NCBI GenBank assembly: GCA_947628815.1
Contig: CANRBJ010000001.1
Location: 62,001 to 126,000, forward strand
Length of the DNA: 64,000 nt
From: an uncultured Clostridia bacterium
GTDB lineage: Bacteria > Bacillota > Clostridia > TANB77 > CAG-508
Direction of reading: 5' to 3'
The notes under the pieces were generated by a model that saw only the letters and a program-made list of their open reading frames with translations, searched no databases and was not told the DNA's origin. The translations under genes and the position numbers were made by a program. This document shows positions 45,325-56,291 of this stretch, piece by piece. Each line of letters opens with the position of its first letter. Position 1 is the first letter of the stretch.

Positions 45325-47178
45325 TTATTTTTTATCTTTTTGTAATTCTACAAATCTTTTTATTTTCATAGTTGTTGTTTTTTCAAATTCATCTTTTTTT
45401 ATTTCTAAGTTTTTTATTGCTTTATATGATGTTAGTTTTTTGTTTACTCCTTTTATTTCTTCCCATATAATTTTATGAATTTGTTCTTCGGTTAAATTTT
45501 TACCATGTTTTTCTTCTATTTTTTCGTAATCTGGTATAACTTTTACAGAAATAACTAGTTCTTTTGAACCTGCTTGTTCTTTTCCATATACCATACATTC
45601 TTTTATTTCTTCTATTTTTCCAAGTAATAGTTCTATTTCTTCTGGGTATATGTTTTTACCGTTTTGCGTTACAATAACATTTTTGCTTCTTCCTGTAACA
45701 TATAAGTAGCCATCTTCATCTAAGTAACCTACATCTCCTGAATTAAACCATCTCTTACCATCTATTATATGAACAACTTCGTTTGTTGCTGCTTCATCTT
45801 CATAATACCCTATCATTAATGTATCACTATTTATATATACTTCTCCTTCTCCTTTTTCGTTTGGATTGTGAATTTTTAATTCTGCACATGTTACTGCTTT
45901 TCCAGCTGAACCTACTCGTGGATCAAATTCTGGAGTTAAGGCTGAAATTGGAGCAGTTTCCGTTAAACCATAGCCTTGTAAAAATACAATTCCTATATCT
46001 TGTAACCATTTTCCAACTTTTGCATCAATTGGTGCTGCTGCTGATACTATAATTCTTATGTTTCCTCCAAGATTATCATGTATTTCTTTGAATACTTTTC
46101 TTTTTATATCTACATTAACTGTTTTTAGTGCATTTGTAAGATGTATCATTGATTTTACAAGTTTATCTTTTTTACTTTTTACTATGTTTTCGTTTATTTT
46201 TTTATATAGATTTTCTATTAATAATGGTACTGCAAGCATTGCTGTTGGATGTGTTTCTTTTAGGTTTGGTACTATATGTTTTAATCCTTCACATACAACG
46301 ATTGATGCTCCTACAGATATTGGAAGTAAAAATCCAATACTTGATTCATATGTATGATGTAGTGGTAATACCGAGAAAAATCTATCATTTGAATCTAAAT
46401 ATACATATGCTGATACTACATTTACGTTTTGTGCTAAATTTCTATTGTTTATCATAACTCCTTTTGCTTGTGATGTTGTTCCTGATGTAAATATTAGTAC
46501 TTTAAATTCTTCTGGGTCAATTTCTATTTGCATATAGCTATCATCACCTGATGATACTATTCTTTTTCCTTGTTCTATAACATAATTTGCTCCTACATCT
46601 TTATCATTTATTGTGTTGTCAGAGTTCATTTCTATAAAGTACTCTACTTCTGGTAAATTATCTTTTACTTTTTTTATTATTTCTTTTTTCTTTTTAGAAT
46701 AAATTACTGCGCTTGCTTTTGAACGTTTTATAACATTTTCAATTTCATTTGCAGGTAACTCTTTATCTACTGGTACAGCAATTCCTGTACCACATAGCAT
46801 TGTCATATATGACACATACCAGTGATATGTGTTTTCTCCTATAATTATAACTCTTTTATCTTTTAAACCTAGTATTTTATTAAGACCTGTTCCAAAATGA
46901 ATTACGTCTTGACCAAATTGCTCATATGTAATTTCTGTAAATGGTGCTTTGTGATCAAATTTTTCTAACATAAATATTTTGTCTTTGTATTCTGTAATTG
47001 CTTTTGTAAATACTTCTTTTATGGTTTTATAGTTTTTTGGAGCGTATTTTATATCCTTTTTTTGGCTCTTATGTTCTTCTATGTTTACTTCATCTATTTC
47101 AGATATTCCTTCCATTTTTAGTTTTGGAAATTTAAAATTAGGTACTTTGAATTCATTTAATATTCTCAAATTTCTCAC
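45325..47178 (-). CDS. long-chain acyl-CoA synthetase (AMP-binding)
   Basis: VLIFTSGTTSQAKGVMINNRNL, GYGLTETAP, FNSGDVGYLDEDGYLYVTGRSKNVIVTQNGKNIYPEE. Confidence 0.92.
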   Translation of the reverse strand: MRNLRILNEFKVPNFKFPKLKMEGISEIDEVNIEEHKSQKKDIKYAPKNYKTIKEVFTKAITEYKDKIFMLEKFDHKAPFTEITYEQFGQDVIHFGTGLNKILGLKDKRVIIIGENTYHWYVSYMTMLCGTGIAVPVDKELPANEIENVIKRSKASAVIYSKKKKEIIKKVKDNLPEVEYFIEMNSDNTINDKDVGANYVIEQGKRIVSSGDDSYMQIEIDPEEFKVLIFTSGTTSQAKGVMINNRNLAQNVNVVSAYVYLDSNDRFFSVLPLHHTYESSIGFLLPISVGASIVVCEGLKHIVPNLKETHPTAMLAVPLLIENLYKKINENIVKSKKDKLVKSMIHLTNALKTVNVDIKRKVFKEIHDNLGGNIRIIVSAAAPIDAKVGKWLQDIGIVFLQGYGLTETAPISALTPEFDPRVGSAGKAVTCAELKIHNPNEKGEGEVYINSDTLMIGYYEDEAATNEVVHIIDGKRWFNSGDVGYLDEDGYLYVTGRSKNVIVTQNGKNIYPEEIELLLGKIEEIKECMVYGKEQAGSKELVISVKVIPDYEKIEEKHGKNLTEEQIHKIIWEEIKGVNKKLTSYKAIKNLEIKKDEFEKTTTMKIKRFVELQKDKK

Positions 47179-47264
47179 TCCTTTTTGTACTACTTTATAC
47201 TAGCATATTTTTTGCATTTTGTAAATACTAGAACCCTCAGACGATAGGAGCATTTCATAAAAAA

Positions 47265-48122
47265 TCACAAAATTGAGATATTGCTTAGTCCTATTTGTAA
47301 ATACGTATTGTAATTTATTATTAGCTCTTTCATGTATTGGTAGATATTCTTCTTTTTAATTGGTTCTTCTATGTAAATGTTTTTTTCTATAATTATTTCT
47401 TCTTTTTGTTTTACTTGTAATGTTCCTATTATTTGATTTTGTTCTATTGGTGCTTCAAGTTTTGTGCTACATTGTATTTGTATTTCAATATCTTTAATAT
47501 TGTTTTTGTGAATTGGAATTTGGCTATAATCTATTTGTTCTATTGCTATATTAGGCGTTTTATTTTCTCCTTTTATTATTTCAAATTTGTTTTGGTTTTC
47601 TTTTTTCCATTCTTCAAATTTAGTTTGTATTTGCTGTTTTATTGGTATATATTCGTAGTTTGAAAATGCGTATTCTATTAATTTTATGCTGTCTTGGGTT
47701 CTTATTTTTTTTGTATCTGCTCCTAGCACTACGCATATTATTTGGTGACCGCTTCTTGTTATGGAAGTTACTAAACATCTACCTGCATTATTAGTAAAGC
47801 CTGTTTTTACTCCATCTACTCCGTATAGATTACCTAGTAATTCGTTTGTGTTTGATATTGTTTTTGAATTTCCGTTAATGTTAATAGTTGTCGTTTTTGT
47901 ATTCACAATTGTGGAAAACTTTTTTATATTTAGTGCATAGTCTGTAATTTGGGCAAGTTCATATGCTGTTGTATAATGTTCTGGTTCGTCTAAGCCATGT
48001 GGAGTTATAAAATGTGTGTTTTTCATTCCTAATTCTTGTGCTTTTTTATTCATTAATTCTGCAAAACCTTGTATGCTCCCTCCTACATATTCTGCAAGTG
48101 CAACTGCTGCATCTCCTTCTGT
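47265..48122 (-). pseudogene. D-alanyl-D-alanine carboxypeptidase (DacF/DacA-like), N-terminal part missing at ICE junction
   Basis: Reads TEGDAAVALAEYVGGSIQGFAELMNKKAQELGMKNTHFITPHGLD... with KTG (VDGVKTGFTNNAG) but the upstream SxxK region is absent; homology stops abruptly at about 48122. Confidence 0.75.
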
Positions 48123-48207
48123 TTATTAATGACAGGAAAATACAAAAATGAGTATTCACTTTCATAAGGAGATAAAAAAAATAAATTTAAACATAAGGGG
48201 GTAAAAC

Positions 48208-48912
48208 GTGAATGAAGAAAACAAGGTTAATTATTATGCAATTATACCGGCTACGGTTAGATATTCAAAGGATTTAAAAGCAAATGAAAAACTGCTTTAT
48301 GGTGAAATAACCGCTTTATCTAATAGAAATGGATATTGTTATGCTCAAAATAGGTATTTTGCGAATTTATATGGGGTAAGTATTGAAACAGTTAGTAGAT
48401 GGCTTTCTAATCTGCAGAAATGTGGCTTTATTCAAATTGAGGTAAAACGAAATGCAAATAAAGAAGTTATCGCTAGATATATCTATATTGTAGATGCACC
48501 CTCCCATCAAAAAAATCAATACCCCTACCAACAAAAAGATCAAGAGGGTATTGACGAAAATGTTAAAGAGAATAATATAAATCTTAATATAGATGAAGAT
48601 GAATTATTTACTTTAATTATAAATAGCAGTTTCAAAATTCAAAATGAGTTTTACAGAATATTAGAAAAATTAGGGTTACTTTATAATGAACAAATACTTA
48701 CACATATGCAACAGGACAAAATTCAAATGATAAAAGATATAATTTATATTTTGTATGATTTATATAATGGTAATTTTAATGCTTTACTTCTAAAAGTAAA
48801 TAAAGAAGCCTTAATAAATTTATATTTACTCTCAATAGAGCATAACCCTGATGCTTTATTGAATTATTACAAAAGAACTATTATAAACAAATATACAAAT
48901 AATAGCACCTAA
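48208..48912 (+). CDS. helix-turn-helix replication-initiator-like protein
   Basis: YYAIIPATVRYSKDLKANEKLLYGEITALSNRNGYCYAQNRYFANLYGVSIETVSRWLSNLQKCGFI. Confidence 0.75.
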   Translation: MNEENKVNYYAIIPATVRYSKDLKANEKLLYGEITALSNRNGYCYAQNRYFANLYGVSIETVSRWLSNLQKCGFIQIEVKRNANKEVIARYIYIVDAPSHQKNQYPYQQKDQEGIDENVKENNINLNIDEDELFTLIINSSFKIQNEFYRILEKLGLLYNEQILTHMQQDKIQMIKDIIYILYDLYNGNFNALLLKVNKEALINLYLLSIEHNPDALLNYYKRTIINKYTNNST

Positions 48913-48924
48913 GGAGCTGATGAT

Positions 48925-49173
48925 ATGCTAAATGATTATATCAATAATTTTGAAAATATTGTATCTTCCATCTTTTTTGTGAGTTTTAAGGTAATAGCAG
49001 TTGTACTTGTAACATTACTTATATTATCCTTATTGTTACTTGCTTTGGGATGTTTGATAAAATCACAAAAGATAAAGTCAAAATTCTTAATAGTAGCACC
49101 TTGCTTATTACTGGGAAATATATTTTTTATACTTCTTCCATATATCATTGTATGCTTTAAGAATATGACATAA
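48925..49173 (+). CDS. small membrane protein
   Basis: 82-aa ORF, two TM, AGGAG-like RBS. Confidence 0.55.
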   Translation: MLNDYINNFENIVSSIFFVSFKVIAVVLVTLLILSLLLLALGCLIKSQKIKSKFLIVAPCLLLGNIFFILLPYIIVCFKNMT

Positions 49174-49231
49174 GTATAGTGTTTCCTATTACGATTGTCC
49201 TTCAAATAAATCGTATAGGAGATGAAAAATC

Positions 49232-49612
49232 ATGAAATTATCAAAAAGAAAAAAACAGTTAATTACTAAATTATCTACATTAGGAACAATACTTACTTTA
49301 CTTGCTATAAAAAGCAATGTAGTTTTCGCAACAGGAATTGGTACTGCCGAAGTTCAAACAGCAACAGATAATATTAAAAGAGTTATTACAAGTATTGCAA
49401 TGCCTTTAGGTGGAGTACTTATTTTTGCAAGTATAGTAGTTGCATCAATTAAAATGATTGCAAATGCAAATAATCCACAAAAACGTGCGGAATCTATTGG
49501 TTCTCTTGCATGGATTTGTGGAGGTGGAGTTGTGCTTGGAGCAAGTTTAATTATAGCAGGAATTATTATAAATGTGGCAACAAACAATACAGGTAATTTA
49601 TTAGGAAGTTAG
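49232..49612 (+). CDS. VirB2/TrbC-type conjugative pilin-like membrane protein
   Basis: Signal peptide plus two TM, upstream of PrgI and VirB4-like genes. Confidence 0.65.
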   Translation: MKLSKRKKQLITKLSTLGTILTLLAIKSNVVFATGIGTAEVQTATDNIKRVITSIAMPLGGVLIFASIVVASIKMIANANNPQKRAESIGSLAWICGGGVVLGASLIIAGIIINVATNNTGNLLGS

Positions 49613-49624
49613 GAGGATAGCATT

Positions 49625-49918
49625 ATGAGAGTATTTAAAATTCCTTTTGATATAAAAAGAGAAGAAAAAATTTTTGGAGGGTATTTAAGTTTAAGACAAG
49701 TATTATATCTTATGCTATCTGCATCAAGTTTAATATTATGTATTGCACCACTACACACAATTTTAAAAATATGTTGTATAACATTAATCTCTTCATTCTT
49801 CTTACTCTGTGCATTTTTAAAAATTGGAGAACAGAACTTTGATAAGTTCTTTTTTTATGCATTTAAATACATCTCTCGTAAAAGGAAATTTGTATATGAG
49901 AGGTGTCAAAAATGGTAG
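49625..49918 (+). CDS. PrgI/VirB3-like membrane protein
   Basis: FKIPFDIKREEKIFGGYLSLRQVLYLMLSA upstream of VirB4. Confidence 0.75.
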   Translation: MRVFKIPFDIKREEKIFGGYLSLRQVLYLMLSASSLILCIAPLHTILKICCITLISSFFLLCAFLKIGEQNFDKFFFYAFKYISRKRKFVYERCQKW

Positions 49919-50631
49919 TAATGTTTATATTTTTATTTTTAAGTATAGTCTTTGTAATTGGCACAGTTATTTATCTTAACTACAAGAAAAATAACACTAA
50001 TATAAAGCAGATCGTACCTAACAAAGAAACAAAAAACAAAATTAAAAAAAGTAACAAAAAGCAATTAGTGGATATTCTAAATATAAAAATTAACAATAAT
50101 ATTATTAATCTTGGCAATAGATATTCTGCCATAATAAAATTAGGAAATATTGATTATAATATGCTATCTAATAGTGAACAAGATGCAATAGAAAATATAC
50201 TTATTCAAACTGCTCTTGCCATAGATTATCCAATACAATTTTTTAGCACAACTGAGTTTATTGATACAAGTCAAGTAATATCACTTATTAAAGAAAATAA
50301 GACAACTAATGCTAATATAAAAGAATATCAGAGCCATCTTATTGAATATTTGCAAAATTTAATGGAAAACAAAACTATTTCTATTATAAAAAACTATGCA
50401 ATAATCAGCTATGATGGTTTATATGAAACTGCAATTGAAGAACTAAATAGAAAAATATTATCATTTAAAGGAAATTTATTAAGAGCAAAAATAGTTTGTG
50501 AAACTCTTACTGAAGATGAATTATACAATTTAATTTATAGAGAACTTAATAAAAACTCTATGTTAAATATAAGTGCATTAAAGGAAGGAGGAAAAAATCT
50601 ATATGTTGGTAAAAAACAAAAAAGAAAATAA
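49903..50631 (+). CDS. membrane-anchored T4SS-associated protein
   Basis: N-terminal TM, overlaps neighbouring genes in the conjugation operon. Confidence 0.6.
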   Translation: MSKMVVMFIFLFLSIVFVIGTVIYLNYKKNNTNIKQIVPNKETKNKIKKSNKKQLVDILNIKINNNIINLGNRYSAIIKLGNIDYNMLSNSEQDAIENILIQTALAIDYPIQFFSTTEFIDTSQVISLIKENKTTNANIKEYQSHLIEYLQNLMENKTISIIKNYAIISYDGLYETAIEELNRKILSFKGNLLRAKIVCETLTEDELYNLIYRELNKNSMLNISALKEGGKNLYVGKKQKRK

Positions 50632-52429
50632 AAAAGAAATGAACATATTTGATAATATTCCTACAATGGCAGATATGATAATGCCTGATATTTTACAAGA
50701 AAAAAGGGATTATATCTGCTTAGGTTATAACAAATATTCAAGGATTTTTGTAATGACAATTTATCCTGAACAAACATGGATTAGTTGGTTAGATGACCTA
50801 TTTAATATTGGAAATATAAATATTTCGGTTAAAATAGAGCCTTCGTCTAATGGAAATGTTATTAATCAATTGACAAAAAAATTAGTGCAATCACAAAGTG
50901 AATATGCTACGTATTCAAGGCAACGGAAACATATTACATTTACCAGAACTAGAAAAACAAATTGCAGATTTAGAAGAATTAAGAATGCTAATACAAACCA
51001 ATCAGGATAAATTATTTTTTGCAACAATATTCATTTCTCTTAATACAGAAAGTTTAGAAGAACTTAATGAAAAAACAAAAATATTAGAAAGTGAATTAAA
51101 TAAAAAGACAGCAATGATAAGAACACTTACCTTTAGGCAGATAGAAGGACTAAAAACAATGTTACCTACTGGAAGTTTACCTATTTCTAATAATGAAAGA
51201 AATATGGTAGCACGGTGGAATTGCAACTCTCATTCCTATTTCTAACCCGAATCTTTCACATGATAAAGGTATTTTTATAGGAAGAAATATGTACACAAAT
51301 GCTCCAGTTTATATTGACACTTTTATCGGACCTCCCGCATTACCTAATCCCCATGTATTTATTTGTGGTACAAGTGGTCGGTGGAAAGAGTGTAGCCTTA
51401 AAAACATTAACTGCTAGAAACATTGCAACTACTCGGTTGTGGTGCTTTTTTTATAGATGTAGAGCGGAGAATATGCCGAATTAACAAAAATGTTAGGTGG
51501 CAAGGTTATTAAAATAGAACAGGGAAAAAAGACAGGAATAAACCCTTTTGAATTAGAAGCAGATACAAAGGGAAATAAACAGTTTTTAAATATATTAGAT
51601 AAAGTAGCTGAAATAAGAGCTTTACTTGCGACTATTTGTAGAAATTATGGTCGAACATTAACAGGAAGTGAGAATACAGAAATTGAAATTGTAGTAAACC
51701 AGTTATACACAGAAAGAGGAATTACAACAGATATAAATTCACTTTTTGAAAAAAAAGGTGGAAAACTAGAAGACGGTACATATGTAATTGGAAAAATCCC
51801 AAAGAAAATGCCAACTCTTTCTGACTTCCACAGGAAATTAAAAGAAAGAGGAAATTGTAAAGAACTTGCTGATATATTAGTACCATTTTTAAGAGGTAAT
51901 TCACTAGGAATATTTGATTGTGAAAGTATAATTAATTCTAATGAGGATATTATATGCTTTGATATGAGTGAAGTTAAAGATGAGTTCACTAAATTATATT
52001 CAAGTTTTGTTATTCTTACTTGGATATGGCAAAAGTTCGTATTGAAAAATAGATTGAAAAGGAAAATTATTGTATGTGATGAGGCTTGGTTATTTTTAAA
52101 ATATCAAGAATCAGCTGAATTTCTAGTAAATGTTGCAAGACGTGGAAGAAAGTATAATGTACCATTATTTATTGGAAGTCAATTTATAGATGAATTTTTG
52201 AACTCTGAAGAACGGAAAAACTATAATAAATATATGTTCTACAAGATATTTGTTTAAACAATCTCCTGGCTCAGTAGATAGTATTGTAGATTTTTTTAAT
52301 TTATCTGAGGGAACAAAAAATTTCTTAACAACAGCCAATCCTGGTGAGTGCGTTGTAAGTTTAAACAATAGTGTAACAGCTATTAAATTTGTAATTACAG
52401 ATTTTGAAAAAAAGTTTGTATTTACTTAA
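50603..52429 (+). CDS. VirB4-family conjugation ATPase; six in-frame CGG
   Basis: Skipping C at 50924, 51213, 51379, 51434, 51465 and 52213 gives one 606-aa frame incl. FICGTSG-G-GKSVALKTLTARNIATT-G-CGAFFIDVE-G-EYAELTKMLGGK, IIVCDEAWLFL, ARRGRKYN, EE-G-KTIINICSTRYLFKQSPGSVD. Confidence 0.9.
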
Positions 52430-52466
52430 ATTGAAATGATATTTTAATTAACTAGGAGGTGCTAAA

Positions 52467-53990
52467 TTGAAAAATGTTTTTAAAAGTTTTGTAGTAATAA
52501 TTGCAATTCTTTTTTTATTATCTCCATCTTGTTTTGGTGCAGAAGATGTAAAATTTAAAGAACAAATAAAAAAGGAAGATGGTAGTTTATTTGAAAAAAT
52601 AATTGCAGAATGTATAGGTGGAATAGCACAAACAGTTTTTGACTTTACAACAGGAAAAGAAGCAAATGTTGGCTTTAAGGACTATGATACCTTAATTTTT
52701 AATAATAATGTAGCTAATGATTCTTTATCCCCTTTTACAGAAGAACTATGGAATAAGTCTATGAATTGGTATAAAGTATTTGCTGTTATTTCTGGTAGTT
52801 TGATTTTAATTGCAGTATTTATATTATCTTATAAAATTATGAGTGCAGGAATGAATACAGCTAGAAAAAATGAAGCAAAAGAAAGTTTAATGCGTTTATT
52901 ATTTGGTGGAATTGCAATTGCAGTTGCACCACTTTTTATTAAATTTTTATTGTTTATGAATAATAGTTTAGTTTACTTATTAGTAACAAGTGCAAACTCT
53001 GGAACTCTAGAAGGCTCACTTGGAAATAGTATGCTAACATCCATAAGGACTGGAAATGCCATAACAACAGCTTTAGTAATAGCAATGTTTATTTACTTAT
53101 TTGTAAAATTAAATATTAAATTCATAGTAAGACAATTTACAATAATAATATTTACCATTTTTACCCCTGTTGCTTGCGGACTATGGATAATAAATAAAAA
53201 TGTAACTGCAGCTAATATTTGGGCAGGACAAATTATCATGAATATATTTATGCAATTTATTTATTGTTTTTTATTTTTGATATATCTTGCTTTTCTGCCA
53301 TCTGGTGGAGGATGGGCTATTTCTTTAATATGGGCCATGATGATATTGCCACTTGCTGATGCACTTCAAAACTGTTTACAAAATCTAACAAGTAGAATTG
53401 CTGGTGTAGATAATGAACAAATGACAGGTCGTGTAATGGGAATGGGAGCAATGCTTGGTTTTGGACTTGGAGCAATAAAAGAACAATTTAAAACTCCTAC
53501 TACAAAAACTACAAATACAACAACATATGGAAATTCTAATAATGATGATTCACAAAGTGGATTAAAAGGTTTCGTTTCAAGAGCAAAATCAATTATTAAT
53601 CCTACAATGAATTTATCAGATGAAAAAGATTATAACGGAAATACTAACCCTATTAGAGATGTTATTTCAAATAATAAGGCAAATATTAATCAAAATACAG
53701 TTAGACAATCTAATAATATAACTAAGCAGAGTAACATAGAAAATAAAACATCTACTTCCCTTGCTAAAAGTGTTGCCAAAACTGGTTTTAATGCCACCAA
53801 AACTTATCTCGATATAGGTGCAAAAATGGCTGAAGGCAATTTTAATAAACCGGCTTATACATATAATGGATTAAAAAATAATAAACAGAAAAACAACTTT
53901 CAAAATACAGAATATATTAATAGAATTGCTAATAATTTTAATGATACGCAGAAATTGGGTGATGATAATGACTTTAATAAACAAAGCTAA
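52467..53990 (+). CDS. VirB6/TrbL-like polytopic conjugation protein
   Basis: Signal peptide, multiple TM, low-complexity hydrophilic tail, follows virB4. Confidence 0.75.
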   Translation: MKNVFKSFVVIIAILFLLSPSCFGAEDVKFKEQIKKEDGSLFEKIIAECIGGIAQTVFDFTTGKEANVGFKDYDTLIFNNNVANDSLSPFTEELWNKSMNWYKVFAVISGSLILIAVFILSYKIMSAGMNTARKNEAKESLMRLLFGGIAIAVAPLFIKFLLFMNNSLVYLLVTSANSGTLEGSLGNSMLTSIRTGNAITTALVIAMFIYLFVKLNIKFIVRQFTIIIFTIFTPVACGLWIINKNVTAANIWAGQIIMNIFMQFIYCFLFLIYLAFLPSGGGWAISLIWAMMILPLADALQNCLQNLTSRIAGVDNEQMTGRVMGMGAMLGFGLGAIKEQFKTPTTKTTNTTTYGNSNNDDSQSGLKGFVSRAKSIINPTMNLSDEKDYNGNTNPIRDVISNNKANINQNTVRQSNNITKQSNIENKTSTSLAKSVAKTGFNATKTYLDIGAKMAEGNFNKPAYTYNGLKNNKQKNNFQNTEYINRIANNFNDTQKLGDDNDFNKQS

Positions 53991-55191
53991 AAATAAAGTA
54001 AAAAATAAGGTAAGAAAAACAGCATTTAAAGTTATAAAACCATTTTTGCCATTTATTATAATTATTGTTGGTCTTTTTTTTGCAGTATGTACAATTATAG
54101 ATGCTATATTTATTCAAGAAGTACAAAGTGATAGTTCTATAATGCCTGAAGCACAAGTACAGTTAAAAAATAGCTGTATTGCAAAAGCAGAATATTTAAA
54201 CACTTGCAATAATTTTAACGATGGTGAATCCACAAATTACTTACTAGATGTTGATAGTAGGGAAAATGATAAAGAGATACAATGGTCTCATTTATATTCA
54301 CTAATGGCTTTTCATAATATGATTGAAGGAAAAGAAATTGACGAACAATTATTAAATGAAGTAGCTGGATATTTTGAAAGCACTTTTATATATGAAAAAA
54401 ACATTATAAAGATTGAAACTACAACAAAAGATGATAAAGGAAATGAAACAACTACTACAAAAGAAGTAACTCAATATTTGTTAGTTGAAAGTAATACAAT
54501 TATAGGTCATTATAAATATAACTATGAGGAAAAAACTTTAGAAAATGGTAATACAAAAACTACTAAGAAAGTATTTATAAATGAAGAACTAATAAGTGAA
54601 AAGTACGAACGTTTAAAGCAATATTTAAAAGAAAAATTACATATAAAAGATAGTGATTTAGACACTGATATAGAAATTATAATACAAGCTGCAAATGGTT
54701 ATTATGAAGGCGAAGAAAATACAAGTTGGTTACAAGGAAATTCTTCAAATTCAACTATTGTTACCAATGGCAAAGGACTTATTCCTACTGGTATGTTTAC
54801 ATGGCCTATACCAGGATATACAAAAATAACTTCTCATTTTGGTATGAGAACGCATCCAATAACTCGGTGCATATAAATTACATAGTGGTATTGATGTACG
54901 GTGCACCAATAGGAGCAACTTTTGTTGCTATGGCTGGCGGAACAGTTATCAAGGCTGTTTATAGTTCTTCATATGGGAATATGGTTATGATAGACCACCG
55001 GCGAAGGAATTGTAACTCTATATGCACATGGTAGCGAAATACTTGTAAAAACAAATCAAGTAGTAGAAAAAGGACAACCTGTTTTAAAGGTCGGTAGCAC
55101 TGGATATTCAACAGGTCCACACGCACATTTTGAGGTTAGAATAAATGGTAAGTTTGCAAACCCTGAAGATTATTTTGAAGGAGGTAATTAA
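53968..55191 (+). CDS. membrane-anchored M23 peptidase of the T4SS; three in-frame CGG
   Basis: After skipping C at 54865, 54899 and 54999: GMRTHPIT-G-AYKLHSGIDV-G-APIGATFVAMAGGTVIKAVYSSSYGNMVMIDH-G-EGIVTLYAHGSEILVKTNQVVEKGQPVLKVGSTGYSTGPHAHFEVRINGKFANPEDYFEGGN. Confidence 0.92.
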
Positions 55192-55194
55192 AAA

Positions 55195-55569
55195 ATGGTA
55201 CTTATTTTCACAGGCAATGAACAATTAGATAAAGATTTAGGCAAAATTATAGAAAACAGTAGAATTGTATATTATCCAGATTATGTTTTGGAAGAACCAG
55301 AAGCTGAAATCCTAATTGTATCATTGCAACCGAATAAATTTAATTTTAAAGATTTTCTTTTTAAAATACGACAGAAAAATATTAGAGTTATTTTACTTTT
55401 AGAAAATGATAAACAAAAAGAGTTAAATGACGCTCTTTTACTAGGAATTTATGATATTATATTTGATCCTTTTTCTTTAGATGAAGTTAAGGAAAAAATC
55501 ACAACTCCTACCCAATTTTCTAAAATTTCAAAATATATAAATAATATCTTAGAACTAGAAAATTCCTAG
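55195..55569 (+). CDS. receiver-like small protein
   Basis: 124-aa ORF, alternating beta/alpha with LLLENDKQKELNDALLLGIYDIIFDPFSLDEV. Confidence 0.55.
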   Translation: MVLIFTGNEQLDKDLGKIIENSRIVYYPDYVLEEPEAEILIVSLQPNKFNFKDFLFKIRQKNIRVILLLENDKQKELNDALLLGIYDIIFDPFSLDEVKEKITTPTQFSKISKYINNILELENS

Positions 55570-55603
55570 TTCTATTTTATTAATGCGAAAGGAGGTGTAA
55601 AAG

Positions 55604-56198
55604 TTGAATAAGTCGATAAAAAGAGCTATTGCAATTCTAATTTGTGTAATAATAATTGTTATAGCAATTGTATCAACATTTTTTATAGTTAAAAGCATTC
55701 ATGAAAAAACAATTATTGATAAAGTTTATCATATATATTCTAATGATTATATTCAAGATAACTTAGACAATAACAATGTAGAAAATACTACACAAGATGA
55801 ATTGTTATTGCAAATTGATGGTGAAACTGTATTAGGTGTTATAAAAATAGAAAAAATCGGTTATGAAGGCTTAATTTATGAGGGTACTTCATTAGAAACA
55901 CTTGCCAAAGGTGTAGGACATTTTGAACATTCTCCATATCTTGAACGGTAATGTATGTCTTGCTGCTCATAATACAAATAAGTTTTGGGCAAAACTTCAT
56001 ACCTTACAAATTGGAGATAAAATAACATATACAAGTTTTCTTGGAACTAAGAATTATTCTGTAATAAATGTAACTAAAATAGATGAAACAGATTGGTCTT
56101 TATTACAAAATTCTGATGAAAATAGTTTAACACTTATAACATGTGTAAAAAATGAAAAAGAAAAAAGGCTCTGTGTTCAAGCAGTAGTAATGGATTGA
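55604..56198 (+). CDS. sortase (class B/D-like); one in-frame CGG
   Basis: GVIKIEKIGYEGLIYEGTSLETLAKGVGHFEHSPYLE-(CGGT)-NVCLAAHNTNKFWAKLHTLQIGDKITYTS...LTLITC. Confidence 0.9.
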
Positions 56199-56291
56199 GA
56201 GCTTAAAAATTTTTTTCTGTTCGCATTGAAAAAATTACTTCAAAAGTGTTATCCTTATATTTAAAAGAAAATATAGAGAGGATGATGGCTT

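Noticed and set aside
1121-47663. Numerous Leu/Phe-rich plus-strand ORFs antisense to minus-strand genes
   Set aside because: Typical antisense shadow ORFs in AT-rich DNA; opposite to well-recognised genes and lacking RBS.
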